Below, one piece after another: positions 16,117 through 24,142 of a stretch of 64,000 nt of DNA. The position numbers were made by a program, and so were the translations under genes. Numbering within the stretch: the stretch's first letter is position 1; every line of letters begins with the position of its first letter. The notes below the pieces were generated by a model that did no database searches, was not told the DNA's origin, and was given only the letters and a program-made list of their open reading frames with translations. Source of the stretch: Primorskyibacter flagellatus (GTDB lineage Bacteria > Pseudomonadota > Alphaproteobacteria > Rhodobacterales > Rhodobacteraceae); contig NZ_BMFJ01000001.1 of assembly GCF_014638275.1 (NCBI RefSeq), positions 744,001 through 808,000 of the forward strand. The letters run 5' to 3'.

Positions 16117-17163
16117 ATGAATGTCAATATGCCCACTGATTCCGCCAATCCCTCGCGCCGCGTGGTCTTCGTCCAGTTCGACGGGGCCAAGCTCCTGGAT
16201 ACCGCCGGGCCGCTTCAGGTCTTTACCGATGCGCGGACTCCGGAGGGGCGGGCCGCCTATGACTGCGCACTGGTGTCTCTGTCGGGCGGAGCGATGGCGA
16301 CGGATACGGGGGTTGCGCTGCCGACCGGACGGCTGGACGCGGCCATGGCGGGGGTGGTCGACACGCTGATCGTATCGGGTGGACGGCGGGCTTTCGACGC
16401 GATGCGCGACACCGCTTTGCTGGCGGCGCTTGCCGGCGCGCGGGGCAGGGTGCGGCGCCTGGGTTCCGTCTGCCTCGGCGCGTTCATTCTGGCGGAAGGC
16501 GGAGTCCTGGACGGGGCGCGGGCGACGACGCACTGGGAGGCCTGCGACCGGCTGGCGGCGGAGTATCCCGAGATCACGGTGGAGCGGGATGCGATCTATG
16601 TCGCCGACGGGCCCCTCTGGACATCTGCCGGCGTGAGCGCGGGGATCGACATGGCGCTGGCGATGGTCGAGGCGGATCTCGGCCGGGCAGAGGCGTTGCG
16701 GCTGGCCCGCGCGCTTGTCCTCTACCTGCGACGGCCGGGCGGGCAGGATCAGTTCAGCGCACCGCTGCAGGCGCAGGTGGCCGCCGGCGACGGTCGCTTC
16801 GACAGGATGATCGCGGCCCTGCGGGCGGACCCGGCGCGCGATCTCTCGGTTGCGGCGATGGCGGCGATGGCGGGGATGAGCGAACGGACCTTCGCCCGGC
16901 AGTTCCGTGCGGTCACCGGCACGGCTCCGGCCCGGTTCGTCGAGCGGCTGCGGGTCGAGGCCGCCTGTGTCGCGCTGGCGGAAACCTCCCTGCCGGTCAA
17001 GTCGGTCGCCGCCCGGGCCGGTTTCGGCGGAGAGGAACAGATGCGCCGCGCCTTCCGCCGCCAGCGGGGGATCGCCCCGTCGGAATATCGCGCAAGGTTT
17101 GCTGCGGGCGGCGGCCAGGCGCGGGAAAGTGGCCGAGGCGCGGAGGCACAGGCGCTGTGCTGA
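16117..17163 (+). CDS. GlxA-type AraC-family transcriptional regulator
   Basis: A 348-residue regulator. Residues 12-190 form a DJ-1/PfpI-like domain (VVFVQFDGAKLLDTAGPLQV, with the nucleophile-elbow Cys in GSVCLGAFILAEGG). The C-terminal 100 residues are the double helix-turn-helix of AraC proteins (SVAAMAAMAGMSERTFARQF, then SVAARAGFGGEEQMRRAF). Relatives such as GlxA, GbdR and ArgR control amino-acid or quaternary-amine use; the target here is unknown. Alternative start: ATG at 16129. Confidence 0.9.
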   Translation: MNVNMPTDSANPSRRVVFVQFDGAKLLDTAGPLQVFTDARTPEGRAAYDCALVSLSGGAMATDTGVALPTGRLDAAMAGVVDTLIVSGGRRAFDAMRDTALLAALAGARGRVRRLGSVCLGAFILAEGGVLDGARATTHWEACDRLAAEYPEITVERDAIYVADGPLWTSAGVSAGIDMALAMVEADLGRAEALRLARALVLYLRRPGGQDQFSAPLQAQVAAGDGRFDRMIAALRADPARDLSVAAMAAMAGMSERTFARQFRAVTGTAPARFVERLRVEAACVALAETSLPVKSVAARAGFGGEEQMRRAFRRQRGIAPSEYRARFAAGGGQARESGRGAEAQALC

Positions 17164-17661
17164 TGTGTACGTGAGACGTGCTGGCCGGGCTTGTCTGCCC
17201 GTCAGGTTCCTGTTTGCCTTTTTGAACGGTGATTGGCGGGGGGCTGCCGCAACGGGACATAGCGATGGTCCCGGTTGGAGGGAGCATTTTCTGGGGCCTG
17301 GGGCTGCCTTGTGTCGGTGTGAAAGACGCCAGCGTTGACGGAAGCCGGATTCTTGCGCATTCGGACCGGGGGGCGTGATGCGGAGGCTCAGGTCGCTTCC
17401 GGTGGCGGGAGATCCTCGGGTCGAGCCCGAGGATGACGAGGCGCCGAAACCGGAAATAGAGCGCGTCACCTGAACAAGGAACGCGGTGACTCCCGCTCCC
17501 CCACGGGGGAGAGGGCTGGGGGGAGGGGGGCGCGCGGACCGGACATGTGAGGGGGCGCGCGGACCGGACATGCGAAGGGGTACGCGGACCTGCCAAGTGT
17601 CATGCAGGCCCGCGCACCGCCGCATCGACCGGCACGTCGCATAGCCCCTGCAAAAGACGCA
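17164..17661. other. Long intergenic region between two converging genes
   Basis: No convincing gene. It holds a purine-rich hairpin region around 17490-17527 (CTCCCCCACGGGGGAG followed by AGGGCTGGGGGGAGG), a type of block that recurs inverted near 45207-45281, and then a 25-bp tandem repeat at 17526-17590. Short open frames across it use unlikely, Arg/Pro-rich codons on both strands and are rejected. Confidence 0.6.
17526..17590. repeat. 25-bp tandem repeat, about 2.5 copies
   Basis: Units at 17526-17550 and 17551-17575 (GGGGGCGCGCGGACCGGACA...) differ at one base (position 23, T to C). A third, partial and diverged copy runs to 17590. It is intergenic, so slippage is the simplest origin. 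Confidence 0.85.
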
Positions 17662-18408
17662 CTACCCCGGCAGCGTTACGACCACCGCGCCGCGCTCCGT
17701 TGCCACGACCGTATGCTCGTACTGGACCACCGGGGCCGAGGGGGCGGCAAAAAGGGTCCAGCCGTCCTCTCCCTGATCGGCCCAGAGACCGCCGGTGGAC
17801 AGGAACGGCTCCACGGTCATCACCAGCCCGCGGTCGATGCGGCGGCGGTCGCGGGAGGGCCAGGTGGCGATCTCCTCGGGGTATTCGTGCAGGGCGCGAC
17901 CGATGCCGTGGCTGGCGAGGTTGCGGATCAGGGTGTAGCCGCGCTTGTCGGCAAAGGCCCCGACGGCCCGCCCGATCCCGGCAAGCGGCCGCCCGGCGCG
18001 GACCTGCGCGATGCCGACCTGCCGCGCCTTGCGCCCGTCCCGGCACAGCCGGTCCAGCGTCGGGCGCAGGGGGCCGCAGCCAAAGCTCGCGCCGGTGTCG
18101 GCAAAGACCCCGTCCCGGCTGGCCGAGACGTCGATGTTCACCAGGTCGCCGGCACGGATGGTGCGGGGGCCGGGGATGCCATGGGCGATCTCCTCGTTCA
18201 CCGAAATGCAGGTGGCGCCGGGAAAGCCGTAGGTCGACCGCGGGGCAGAAACCGCGTCCTCCCGCTCCAGCAACGCGGCGCCGATGGAGTCGAGTTCGGC
18301 CGTGGTGATGCCAGGTTCGATGGCGTCGGCCATGGACTGCAGCGTGTTGGCGACGATGCGGCCGATGGCCTTCAGCGCGTCGAGGTCGTCTTCCTGTGTG
18401 ATGGTCAT
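17662..18408 (-). CDS. map: Methionine aminopeptidase, type I
   Basis: A 248-residue M24 metallopeptidase that removes the initiator Met from nascent proteins. Metal ligands fit the family: Asp in LVNIDVSAS and in VFADTGASF, His in NLASHGIGRALHEYPEE, Glu in VMTVEPFLS, and Glu in VVQYEHTVV. The SVNEEIAHGIP substrate loop is present. It lacks the N-terminal zinc-finger extension, so it is the short type I form. It may be an accessory copy: Rhodobacterales often carry more than one map. It follows the ArsR gene at 18805 in the same direction. Confidence 0.92.
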   Translation of the reverse strand: MTITQEDDLDALKAIGRIVANTLQSMADAIEPGITTAELDSIGAALLEREDAVSAPRSTYGFPGATCISVNEEIAHGIPGPRTIRAGDLVNIDVSASRDGVFADTGASFGCGPLRPTLDRLCRDGRKARQVGIAQVRAGRPLAGIGRAVGAFADKRGYTLIRNLASHGIGRALHEYPEEIATWPSRDRRRIDRGLVMTVEPFLSTGGLWADQGEDGWTLFAAPSAPVVQYEHTVVATERGAVVVTLPG

Positions 18409-18445
18409 CGGGGGGCCTCGGGCAGGGTCAGGGGCGTCGGTCAGG

Positions 18446-18487
18446 TTTCAGCAGGCAGGTCTCAGCAGGCGGCTCTCAGCAGGCGGG
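18446..18487. repeat. Three tandem 14-bp repeats at the 3' end of an arsR gene
   Basis: Units TTTCAGCAGGCAGG, TCTCAGCAGGCGGC and TCTCAGCAGGCGGG lie head to tail. On the minus strand each contains TGCTGA, and the first copy met by the ribosome supplies the last Cys codon and the stop of the ArsR gene. The 14-base period changes frame between copies. Confidence 0.85.
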
Positions 18488-18805
18488 GGCATGGGCGCGG
18501 CACATCTCGCCCACGGTCCGGTCGCCGGCGCAGCAGTCGTTCAGCAGGTAGTGGATCAGCCCGCCGATCTGCCGCCGCCGGGCCGAATAGATCACTCGCC
18601 GCCCGTCGCGGCGCGCGGTGATCAGCCCGGCCTGTTCCAGCGCGGCGAGATGGAAGGACAGGCGCGACGCGGCGCAGTCCACGCGCGCCCCGATCTCCCC
18701 CGCCGCCATGCCGTCCTGTCCGCAGGGGACGAGCAGACGCACGATCTGCAACCGGGTCTCGTGGGCCAGCGCGGAGAGCGCGCCGAGGGCTTGTGTCTCG
18801 TCCAT
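18476..18805 (-). CDS. ArsR/SmtB-family metal-type repressor
   Basis: A 109-residue winged-helix repressor (helix-turn-helix CAASRLSFHLAALEQAGLI, wing RRDGRRVIYSA). The C-terminal tail holds LLNDCCAGDRTVGEMCRAHAP plus a terminal Cys: a cysteine cluster that fits metal or metalloid sensing at the C-terminal helix, as in arsenic-type sensors. It is divergent from the Atm1-like exporter at 18907, a likely target. A dyad at 18807-18832 overlaps its promoter region. The metal is not deducible. Confidence 0.9.
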   Translation of the reverse strand: MDETQALGALSALAHETRLQIVRLLVPCGQDGMAAGEIGARVDCAASRLSFHLAALEQAGLITARRDGRRVIYSARRRQIGGLIHYLLNDCCAGDRTVGEMCRAHAPAC

Positions 18806-18806
18806 T

Positions 18807-18832
18807 GTTCAATTACTCATGAATCGTTGAAC
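18807..18832. promoter_or_regulatory. Dyad upstream of arsR gene, candidate ArsR operator
   Basis: GTTCAA and TTGAAC flank 14 bases, a perfect 6-bp dyad in an AT-rich patch right before the ArsR start. TTCAA-type half sites are usual for this family. The gap to the ABC exporter gene is 101 bases, so one site could serve both. Confidence 0.55.
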
Positions 18833-18906
18833 TGATACCCTTCTACGCCAGCCGGACCGGTCCCGCAAGACATCCGCGCAAGCCAATTGAAAGACCCGCC
18901 AACCCG

Positions 18907-20721
18907 ATGAGCCGCCGTCACGCCACACTCACCACCACCGAAATGCCCCGGAACGGAATGACCATCGTACGGCGGGTGATGCCCTATCTCTGGCCCTCGG
19001 ACGCGCCTTGGGTGCGGCACCGGGTGGCATGGTCGCTGCTGATCCTGCTGGCGGCCAAGCTGATCGCGGTCGGCACGCCGTTCTTCTACAAGGCGGCGGT
19101 GGATGCGCTGGCGGGCGAGGGGGAGTCCGCCGCCTGGATGCTGTCGCTCGGGGCCATCTCGCTCACCGTGGTCTACGGCATGGCGCGGCTGATGTCGGTC
19201 GGCTTCCAGCAACTGCGCGACGTCGTCTTCGCCCGCGTCGGACAGCGGGCCCTGCGTCAGGTTGCTTACGAGACCTTCGCCCACATGCACCGCCTGTCGA
19301 TGCGCTATCACATCACCCGCAAGACCGGCGGCCTGTCCCGGATCATCGAACGCGGGGTGAAGGGGGTCGATTTCCTGCTGCGGTTCCTGCTGTTCTCCAT
19401 CGGGCCGCTGGTGCTGGAACTGCTGCTGGTCGCGGTGGTGCTCTGGTGGGTCTTCGACATCTGGTATCTCGTCGTCGTGGCGGGGGTCATCTGGGCCTAT
19501 GTCGCCTTCACCTTCCGCGTCACCGAATGGCGCGTGAAGCAGCGCAAGGAGATGAACGACCAGGACACCGACGCCAACCAGAAGGCGATCGACTCGCTGC
19601 TGAACTTCGAGACGGTGAAGTATTTCGGGGCGGAGGGGCGCGAGGCCGCGCGCTATGACCGGGCGATGGCGAAATACGAGGTCGCGGCGCTCAAGACCCA
19701 GTATTCTCTGGCCTTTCTCAACTTCGGCCAGTCCCTGCTGATCACCGGCGGGCTGGTGGCGGTGATGGTGATGGCGGCCTATGGCGTGCAGTCGGGCGCG
19801 CTGACCGTGGGCGATTTCGTCATGGTCAACGCCTACATGATCCAGATCACCATGCCGCTGAACTTCCTCGGCACCGTTTACCGGGAAATCCGGCAGGCGC
19901 TGGTGGACATGGGGGAAATGTTCGACCTGCTGGAACAGCCTGCGGAGATCACCGACAAGCCGGGCGCGACGGACCTCGCCGTATCGGGCGGGGCGGTGGA
20001 GCTCGACGACGTGACCTTCGGCTATGACGCGGAGCGGGGCATCCTCAAGGGCGTGTCGCTGCGGGTGGAGCCGGGGACTAGGGTGGCCATCGTCGGACCC
20101 TCCGGGTCGGGCAAGTCCACCATCGGGCGGCTGCTGTTCCGGTTCTACGACGTGACCGGCGGGGCGATCCGGATTGACGGGCAGGACCTGCGCGACGTCA
20201 CGCAGGACTCGCTGCACGCACAGATCGGCGTGGTACCGCAGGACACGGTGCTGTTCAACGACACGGTCGGCTACAACATTGCCTATGGCCGCGACGGTGC
20301 CACTCAGGCGGAGATCGAGGCGGCAGCGAAGGCGGCGCAGATCCACGACTTCATCGTCTCGCTGCCCGAAGGATACGACACGAAGGTGGGCGAGAGGGGG
20401 CTGAAGCTGTCGGGCGGGGAAAAGCAGCGGGTCGGCATCGCGCGCACCCTGCTCAAGAACCCGCCGATCCTGCTGCTGGACGAGGCGACCTCCGCGCTGG
20501 ATACGGAGACGGAGCGCGGCATCCAGGACGCGCTGGCCCTGGCCGGAGAGGGGCGCACCGTTCTGGTCATCGCACACCGCCTGTCGACCATCGCCGACGC
20601 CGACCGGATCGTGGTGCTGGAGGGTGGGGAGATCGTGGAGCAGGGCACGCACGCGGAACTCCTCCTCAGCCGCGGCCGCTACGCCGGGCTCTGGGCGCGG
20701 CAGGAGGCGGAGGCGGCGTGA
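18907..20721 (+). CDS. Atm1/HMT1-type ABC exporter (fused permease and ATPase)
   Basis: A 604-residue half-transporter that works as a dimer in the inner membrane. The N-terminal 320 residues hold six membrane helices; the C-terminal part has a Walker A ([12 protein letters not shown]), an ABC signature ([16 protein letters not shown]), a Walker B ([11 protein letters not shown]) and the H-loop (IAHRLST). The closest functional group is the bacterial Atm1-like exporters, which move glutathione-linked metals or persulfides out of the cytoplasm. Divergence from a Cys-rich ArsR gene supports a heavy-metal or sulfur role; the substrate is inferred. Confidence 0.9.
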   Translation: MSRRHATLTTTEMPRNGMTIVRRVMPYLWPSDAPWVRHRVAWSLLILLAAKLIAVGTPFFYKAAVDALAGEGESAAWMLSLGAISLTVVYGMARLMSVGFQQLRDVVFARVGQRALRQVAYETFAHMHRLSMRYHITRKTGGLSRIIERGVKGVDFLLRFLLFSIGPLVLELLLVAVVLWWVFDIWYLVVVAGVIWAYVAFTFRVTEWRVKQRKEMNDQDTDANQKAIDSLLNFETVKYFGAEGREAARYDRAMAKYEVAALKTQYSLAFLNFGQSLLITGGLVAVMVMAAYGVQSGALTVGDFVMVNAYMIQITMPLNFLGTVYREIRQALVDMGEMFDLLEQPAEITDKPGATDLAVSGGAVELDDVTFGYDAERGILKGVSLRVEPGTRVAIVGPSGSGKSTIGRLLFRFYDVTGGAIRIDGQDLRDVTQDSLHAQIGVVPQDTVLFNDTVGYNIAYGRDGATQAEIEAAAKAAQIHDFIVSLPEGYDTKVGERGLKLSGGEKQRVGIARTLLKNPPILLLDEATSALDTETERGIQDALALAGEGRTVLVIAHRLSTIADADRIVVLEGGEIVEQGTHAELLLSRGRYAGLWARQEAEAA

Positions 20722-21145
20722 GGTCGCCCCGGTCGGAGAGAGGCGCGACTGTGGCTGCGAGGGACCCACGGCCGGGTCCGGGGACGACGCTGTTCCGACG
20801 GGACGGGAACGGCGACATTCCGGCAAGGCGGCATCCCCCGACGCTCCCGCCCCCGCCGGACCCGGCGCGCAGCCCCTTGCCAAACGCCGGAATTTCGGCT
20901 TGGAATCCGACGCAACGACGCCATATCGGGACGGGGGGAACGACGGGGTGAAACCGTTTGCCCTTCCTGTCGCTTGTGATATAGGCGGCGCAACCCGGCC
21001 GGTTCGCGATGTCGTGATCCGGTCACTCGCACCTTGCGGGATCAAGCCGCCCCGTCGCGGGCACCACAGCACGACCCCGGACTTGCAAGGGATGGGGCAG
21101 GGCAGAACCGGGTCTTCGGACCCAAGAGATATGAGGGGAAATCCC
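20722..21145. other. Intergenic region upstream of acpP
   Basis: No gene is seen between the exporter and acpP. The frame of acpP is open upstream but lacks a sensible start. The region holds a promoter candidate at 20958-20985, which would give acpP a leader of about 150 bases; GC-rich short palindromes fill the rest. Confidence 0.5.
20958..20985 (+). promoter_or_regulatory. Candidate promoter of acpP
   Basis: TTGCCC and TATAGG are 16 bases apart, a fair housekeeping-type promoter in an otherwise very GC-rich stretch. Confidence 0.4.
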
Positions 21146-21379
21146 ATGAGCGATGTCGCAGAGCGCGTGAAGAAGATCGTTGTCGAGCATCTGGGCGTGG
21201 AAGAGGACAAGGTGACCGAGAACGCCTCGTTCATCGACGACCTGGGCGCGGACAGCCTCGACACCGTCGAACTGGTCATGGCCTTCGAAGAAGAATTCGG
21301 CATCGAGATCCCCGATGACGCCGCCGAGAACATCCAGACCTTCGGCGATGCGGTGAAGTTCATCTCCGAAGCCGCCTGA
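21146..21379 (+). CDS. acpP: Acyl carrier protein
   Basis: A 77-residue acidic carrier protein of type II fatty-acid synthesis. The phosphopantetheine attachment serine lies in [19 protein letters not shown], the standard DSL motif. It starts [12 protein letters not shown] and ends VKFISEAA, both normal. The start is set by AGGGGAAA upstream. A strong terminator follows, so acpP is transcribed apart from fabF, which lies 2.8 kb downstream beyond three other genes. Confidence 0.98.
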   Translation: MSDVAERVKKIVVEHLGVEEDKVTENASFIDDLGADSLDTVELVMAFEEEFGIEIPDDAAENIQTFGDAVKFISEAA

Positions 21380-21405
21380 TCCGGGCCGCCTCGTGAGCGA
21401 TACAG

Positions 21406-21436
21406 ACCCCCCGTGCCCCTGGCGCGGGGGGTTTTT
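21406..21436 (+). terminator. Rho-independent terminator of acpP
   Basis: ACCCCCCG pairs with CGGGGGGT over an 11-base loop, followed by TTTTT, 26 bases after the acpP stop. Confidence 0.9.
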
Positions 21437-21467
21437 CGTTGCCCGGCGGTGCGCGGCTGGTCGTGGC

Positions 21468-21504
21468 GGAGCCTCCGGCGGGGATATTTGCAAAACCAAA
21501 GAAG
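21468..21504 (+). repeat. Dispersed intergenic repeat, copy 1
   Basis: GGAGCCTCCGGCGGGGATAT with the following TTTGCAAAACCAAAGAAG. It shares the hairpin, GGATATTT and AAAGAAG layout with copies near 23914, 23975, 50155 and 54702. It lies just upstream of the cupin gene, and its AAGAAGGGGG end may serve as the ribosome site of that gene. Confidence 0.6.
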
Positions 21505-21513
21505 GGGGCGCAC

Positions 21514-22005
21514 ATGAGCGATGACACCTACCTGCTGAAGGCCGCCGACATCGCGGCGATGGAGGGGCTGGCGAAGACCCATTTCCTCAACCCCAATGCG
21601 CAGCGCGTGAACAAGTCGCTTGGCGACGCGACCGGGCTGACGGGGATCGGCGTCCACCTGATCGAGGTGCAGCCGGGCCACGAGACGACGGAGCTGCACA
21701 AGCACCACATGGAAGACGAATGCGTCTACGTGCTCGAGGGTGAGGCGACCGCCGTGATCGGCGAGGAGGCGCATGTCGTGGGCCCGGGCGATTTCATCGG
21801 CTACCGCCGGGGCGGGCTGGCGCATACGATCCGCAATACCGGCAGCGGGGTGTTCCGGTGCCTCGTCGCCGGGCAGCGGCTGGCGCAGGACGTGGGCGAT
21901 TACCCGCGGCTCGGCAAGCGGCTCTACCGCAACGCGGGCATGGCCTGGGATGTGGTGGATCACGACGCGATCGTCCATCCGGGCGGCAGCGCCGGGAAGA
22001 AGTAG
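21514..22005 (+). CDS. Cupin-domain protein
   Basis: A 163-residue single-domain cupin. The metal-binding motif is clear (GHETTELHKHHMEDECVYVL), with a second strand pair in VVGPGDFIGYRRGGLAHTIRN. Such proteins are small metal-dependent enzymes or ligand sensors; the substrate cannot be read. The ATG at 21514 follows GAAGGGGG. The ureohydrolase gene follows 71 bases downstream, so the pair may be an operon, perhaps linked to guanidino-compound metabolism (weak inference). Confidence 0.88.
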   Translation: MSDDTYLLKAADIAAMEGLAKTHFLNPNAQRVNKSLGDATGLTGIGVHLIEVQPGHETTELHKHHMEDECVYVLEGEATAVIGEEAHVVGPGDFIGYRRGGLAHTIRNTGSGVFRCLVAGQRLAQDVGDYPRLGKRLYRNAGMAWDVVDHDAIVHPGGSAGKK

Positions 22006-22076
22006 CGGTCCGTCCCCTCGGGGGCTTGCCTTCCCCTGCGCCCCGGTCTTCTCTGGCGCAAACAGGAGGGACGGGC

Positions 22077-23126
22077 ATGGCAAAAACGCTCGAAGAGCTG
22101 CACGCGCTTTACGGCAACGACAAGGGCACGGCGTTCCACGACCCGCGCCTCAAGGCGGTGGCGGACGGCCAGTTCGGCGAGGGTGGGCGGCGCGCCTGGC
22201 CCTTCGCCGGGGTGTCGACGCTGCTCGACGCGCCTTACCGGCCCGATCTCGCCGAGGCGGTGGCGAAGGGTGCGGCGGTCTCCGGTATCGATGTGGCGCT
22301 GATCGGGGTGCCCATGGACCTTGGCGTGACCAACCGCGCGGGCGCCCGGCGTGGCCCGAAGGCGGTGCGGGAGATCGAGCGGATCGGCCCCTGGAACCGC
22401 GTGCTGGACGTTGCGCCGCTGCAGGTCAGACGCTTCGCGGACCTCGGCGGCGTGCCGATGCGATCGCGCTATGACCTGACCTCCTGCCACGAGGATATCG
22501 AGGACTACTTCACCAAAGTGGTGCAGGCGGGACTGTTTCCGCTGGCGGTCGGCGGGGATCACTCAATCTCCCGCCCCGTGCTGGCGGCTCTGGCGAAAAA
22601 GCATGGACCCGTGGGCATGGTGCATATCGACGCCCATGCGGATACCTCCGGTGTCTACGAGGGCGCGAAGTTCCACCATGGCGGGCCGTTCCGGCAGGCG
22701 GTGCTCGAAGGCTCGCTCGACCCGACCCGCACGATCCAGATCGGCATCCGGGGCGGCGGGGATTACCTGTGGGAATTCTCCTACGCCTCCGGCATGACGG
22801 TGATCCATGCGGAGGAGGTGGCGGAGATGGGCGTGCCCGCCGTCGTCGCGAGGGCGCTGGAGGTGATCGGCGCCGGGCCGACCTACATCAGCTTCGACGT
22901 CGACAGCCTCGATCCGGCTTATGCGCCCGGCACCGGCACGCCGGAGGTCGGCGGGCTGGAACCGCGCGAGGCCATGGCGATCCTGCGCGGGCTCAAGGGG
23001 TTGAACATGGTGGGCGGGGACGTGGTGGAGGTCGCACCCTCCTACGATCCGACGTCTAACACCGCGCAGGCGGGGGCGCAGATCCTGTTCGAACTGGCCT
23101 GCCTCGCCGTGCTGGCGCCGGAGTAA
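22077..23126 (+). CDS. Ureohydrolase of the arginase/agmatinase family
   Basis: A 349-residue enzyme of the dinuclear-manganese ureohydrolases, which release urea from arginine, agmatine or guanidino acids. Metal ligands appear in order: GGDHS, IDAHADT, then SFDVDSLDPAYAPGTGTPEV. The N-terminal extension of about 75 residues and the absence of arginase-specific loops favour an agmatinase or guanidinobutyrase type. The ATG at 22077 follows AGGAGGGACGG. It lies downstream of the cupin gene. The exact substrate is open. Confidence 0.9.
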   Translation: MAKTLEELHALYGNDKGTAFHDPRLKAVADGQFGEGGRRAWPFAGVSTLLDAPYRPDLAEAVAKGAAVSGIDVALIGVPMDLGVTNRAGARRGPKAVREIERIGPWNRVLDVAPLQVRRFADLGGVPMRSRYDLTSCHEDIEDYFTKVVQAGLFPLAVGGDHSISRPVLAALAKKHGPVGMVHIDAHADTSGVYEGAKFHHGGPFRQAVLEGSLDPTRTIQIGIRGGGDYLWEFSYASGMTVIHAEEVAEMGVPAVVARALEVIGAGPTYISFDVDSLDPAYAPGTGTPEVGGLEPREAMAILRGLKGLNMVGGDVVEVAPSYDPTSNTAQAGAQILFELACLAVLAPE

Positions 23127-23240
23127 CGCTCCGGCCCGCGCCGTCCGACCGGTTTCCCCAAGGGAAACGCTCTGTCTCCTGTGACGCCCTTTCGCGTCAT
23201 GTCTCCGTCCCCATCTTGGTCATCAGACCAGGGAGAGACC

Positions 23241-23696
23241 ATGGACGGAAGCGCCCCCTTCGCCCCCGAAGCGTCACGCCGGGATATTGCCGCCCGCCAG
23301 CCCGACCCGCAGGACTGGCATCCGCTCGCCGATCCGCGCAGCGTCACGCTGTTCCGGCAACTGCTGGCCACTGCCATCGGGTATCACGAAGCGACCGGCC
23401 GCCACCTCTCGGTCTATGGCGATCTGGGAGAGCTCTATGCCGAGATCGCCATCGGCCTGCGGCTCAACCGGAATTACGCCAAGGGGGCGGACGGACGGCT
23501 GGGCAACGACTTCGTGGAGGTGAAGACGCTCTCTCCCATGACCCGCCGGGGCTGGGTCAACGTGAATTTCGACGGCAACTTCAACCGGCTGCTGATCGTC
23601 CGCATCTGTCCCGACTTCCGGTTCGCGCACCGCCTGATCGATCGCAGGACGCTTGGCAGGCGGCAGGGCGTGGGCCGGGTGAGCTGGCCCGGCTGA
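23241..23696 (+). CDS. Hypothetical protein, possible PD-(D/E)XK nuclease-like fold (DUF6998-like)
   Basis: A 151-residue cytoplasmic protein. The core GDLGELYAEIAIGLRLNRNY, then GRLGNDFVEVKTL, then NRLLIVRICPDF has the layout of restriction-endonuclease-like proteins: a helical Glu, an Asp, then an E-x-K strand, and a further strand. This looks like the DUF6998 group, but I am only moderately sure. The ATG at 23241 follows GGGAGAGA. No partner methylase or phage gene lies nearby. Function unknown. Confidence 0.7.
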   Translation: MDGSAPFAPEASRRDIAARQPDPQDWHPLADPRSVTLFRQLLATAIGYHEATGRHLSVYGDLGELYAEIAIGLRLNRNYAKGADGRLGNDFVEVKTLSPMTRRGWVNVNFDGNFNRLLIVRICPDFRFAHRLIDRRTLGRRQGVGRVSWPG

Positions 23697-23700
23697 GAAC

Positions 23701-23881
23701 GGGGGAGGGGCGCAGTCCAACCGTTGATTGCAGTGCCCCCTATGCGCGACGGGGCGGCCGGGTGCGACATCGCTCATCCTCAAAGGTAAGTGCTTTTGAC
23801 CGAGGGGGAAGGGGGCCCAGTCTAACCGTTGTTTGCAGTGCCCCCGTCGCGAAACGCGGCGGCCAGGCGCGAGATCGCTAC
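23701..23881. repeat. Imperfect intergenic direct repeat of about 75 bases
   Basis: Bases 23701-23775 and 23804-23880 align through GGGGGAGGGG, CAGTCCAACCGTTG, TTGCAGTGCCCCC, GCGGCC and GCGACATCGCT, with scattered differences, at a spacing of about 103 bases. No gene is visible. The shared core CAACCGTTG is itself palindromic. Each unit ends soon after the conserved ATCGCT. Confidence 0.7.
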
Positions 23882-23913
23882 CTTATCCGAGAGACGTGCA
23901 AATAACGGAGGTG

Positions 23914-24029
23914 GATGGGGGCGCTGCCCCCGTCCTTCGGACTCCCCCGGAGTATTTCCGGCAAGATGAAGGTGTCATCTCTTTGGTTTTGAAAATATCC
24001 CGGGTGGTCCGGAGGGCAGCGCCCTCCGG
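23914..24029. repeat. Dispersed intergenic repeat, copies 2 and 3 back to back
   Basis: A forward copy (23914-23972: GGGGGCGCTGCCCCC hairpin, CCCCCGGAGTATTTC, GGCAAGATGAAGG) is followed at once by an inverted copy (23975-24029, read on the minus strand: CCGGAGGGCGCTGCCCTCCG, GGGATATTTTC, AAAACCAAAGAGATGA). The two tails face each other. It lies upstream of fabF. Confidence 0.7.
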
Positions 24030-24142
24030 TCCCGGCCGCTCTGCCATGCGCAGATGTATGCTTTTGAAAGCCCCCGCCCCCTTGCCCCGAGTTGAGAGGG
24101 CAGGGTAAGAGCGTACGACGGAAGAATAAGAGGGTGGTTCTC

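Noticed and set aside
18817..22083. 1088-residue minus-strand open frame across the exporter, acpP and cupin genes
   Set aside because: Three clear plus-strand genes with full active-site motifs occupy the same DNA; the reverse frame is open only because stop codons are rare in GC-rich codons.
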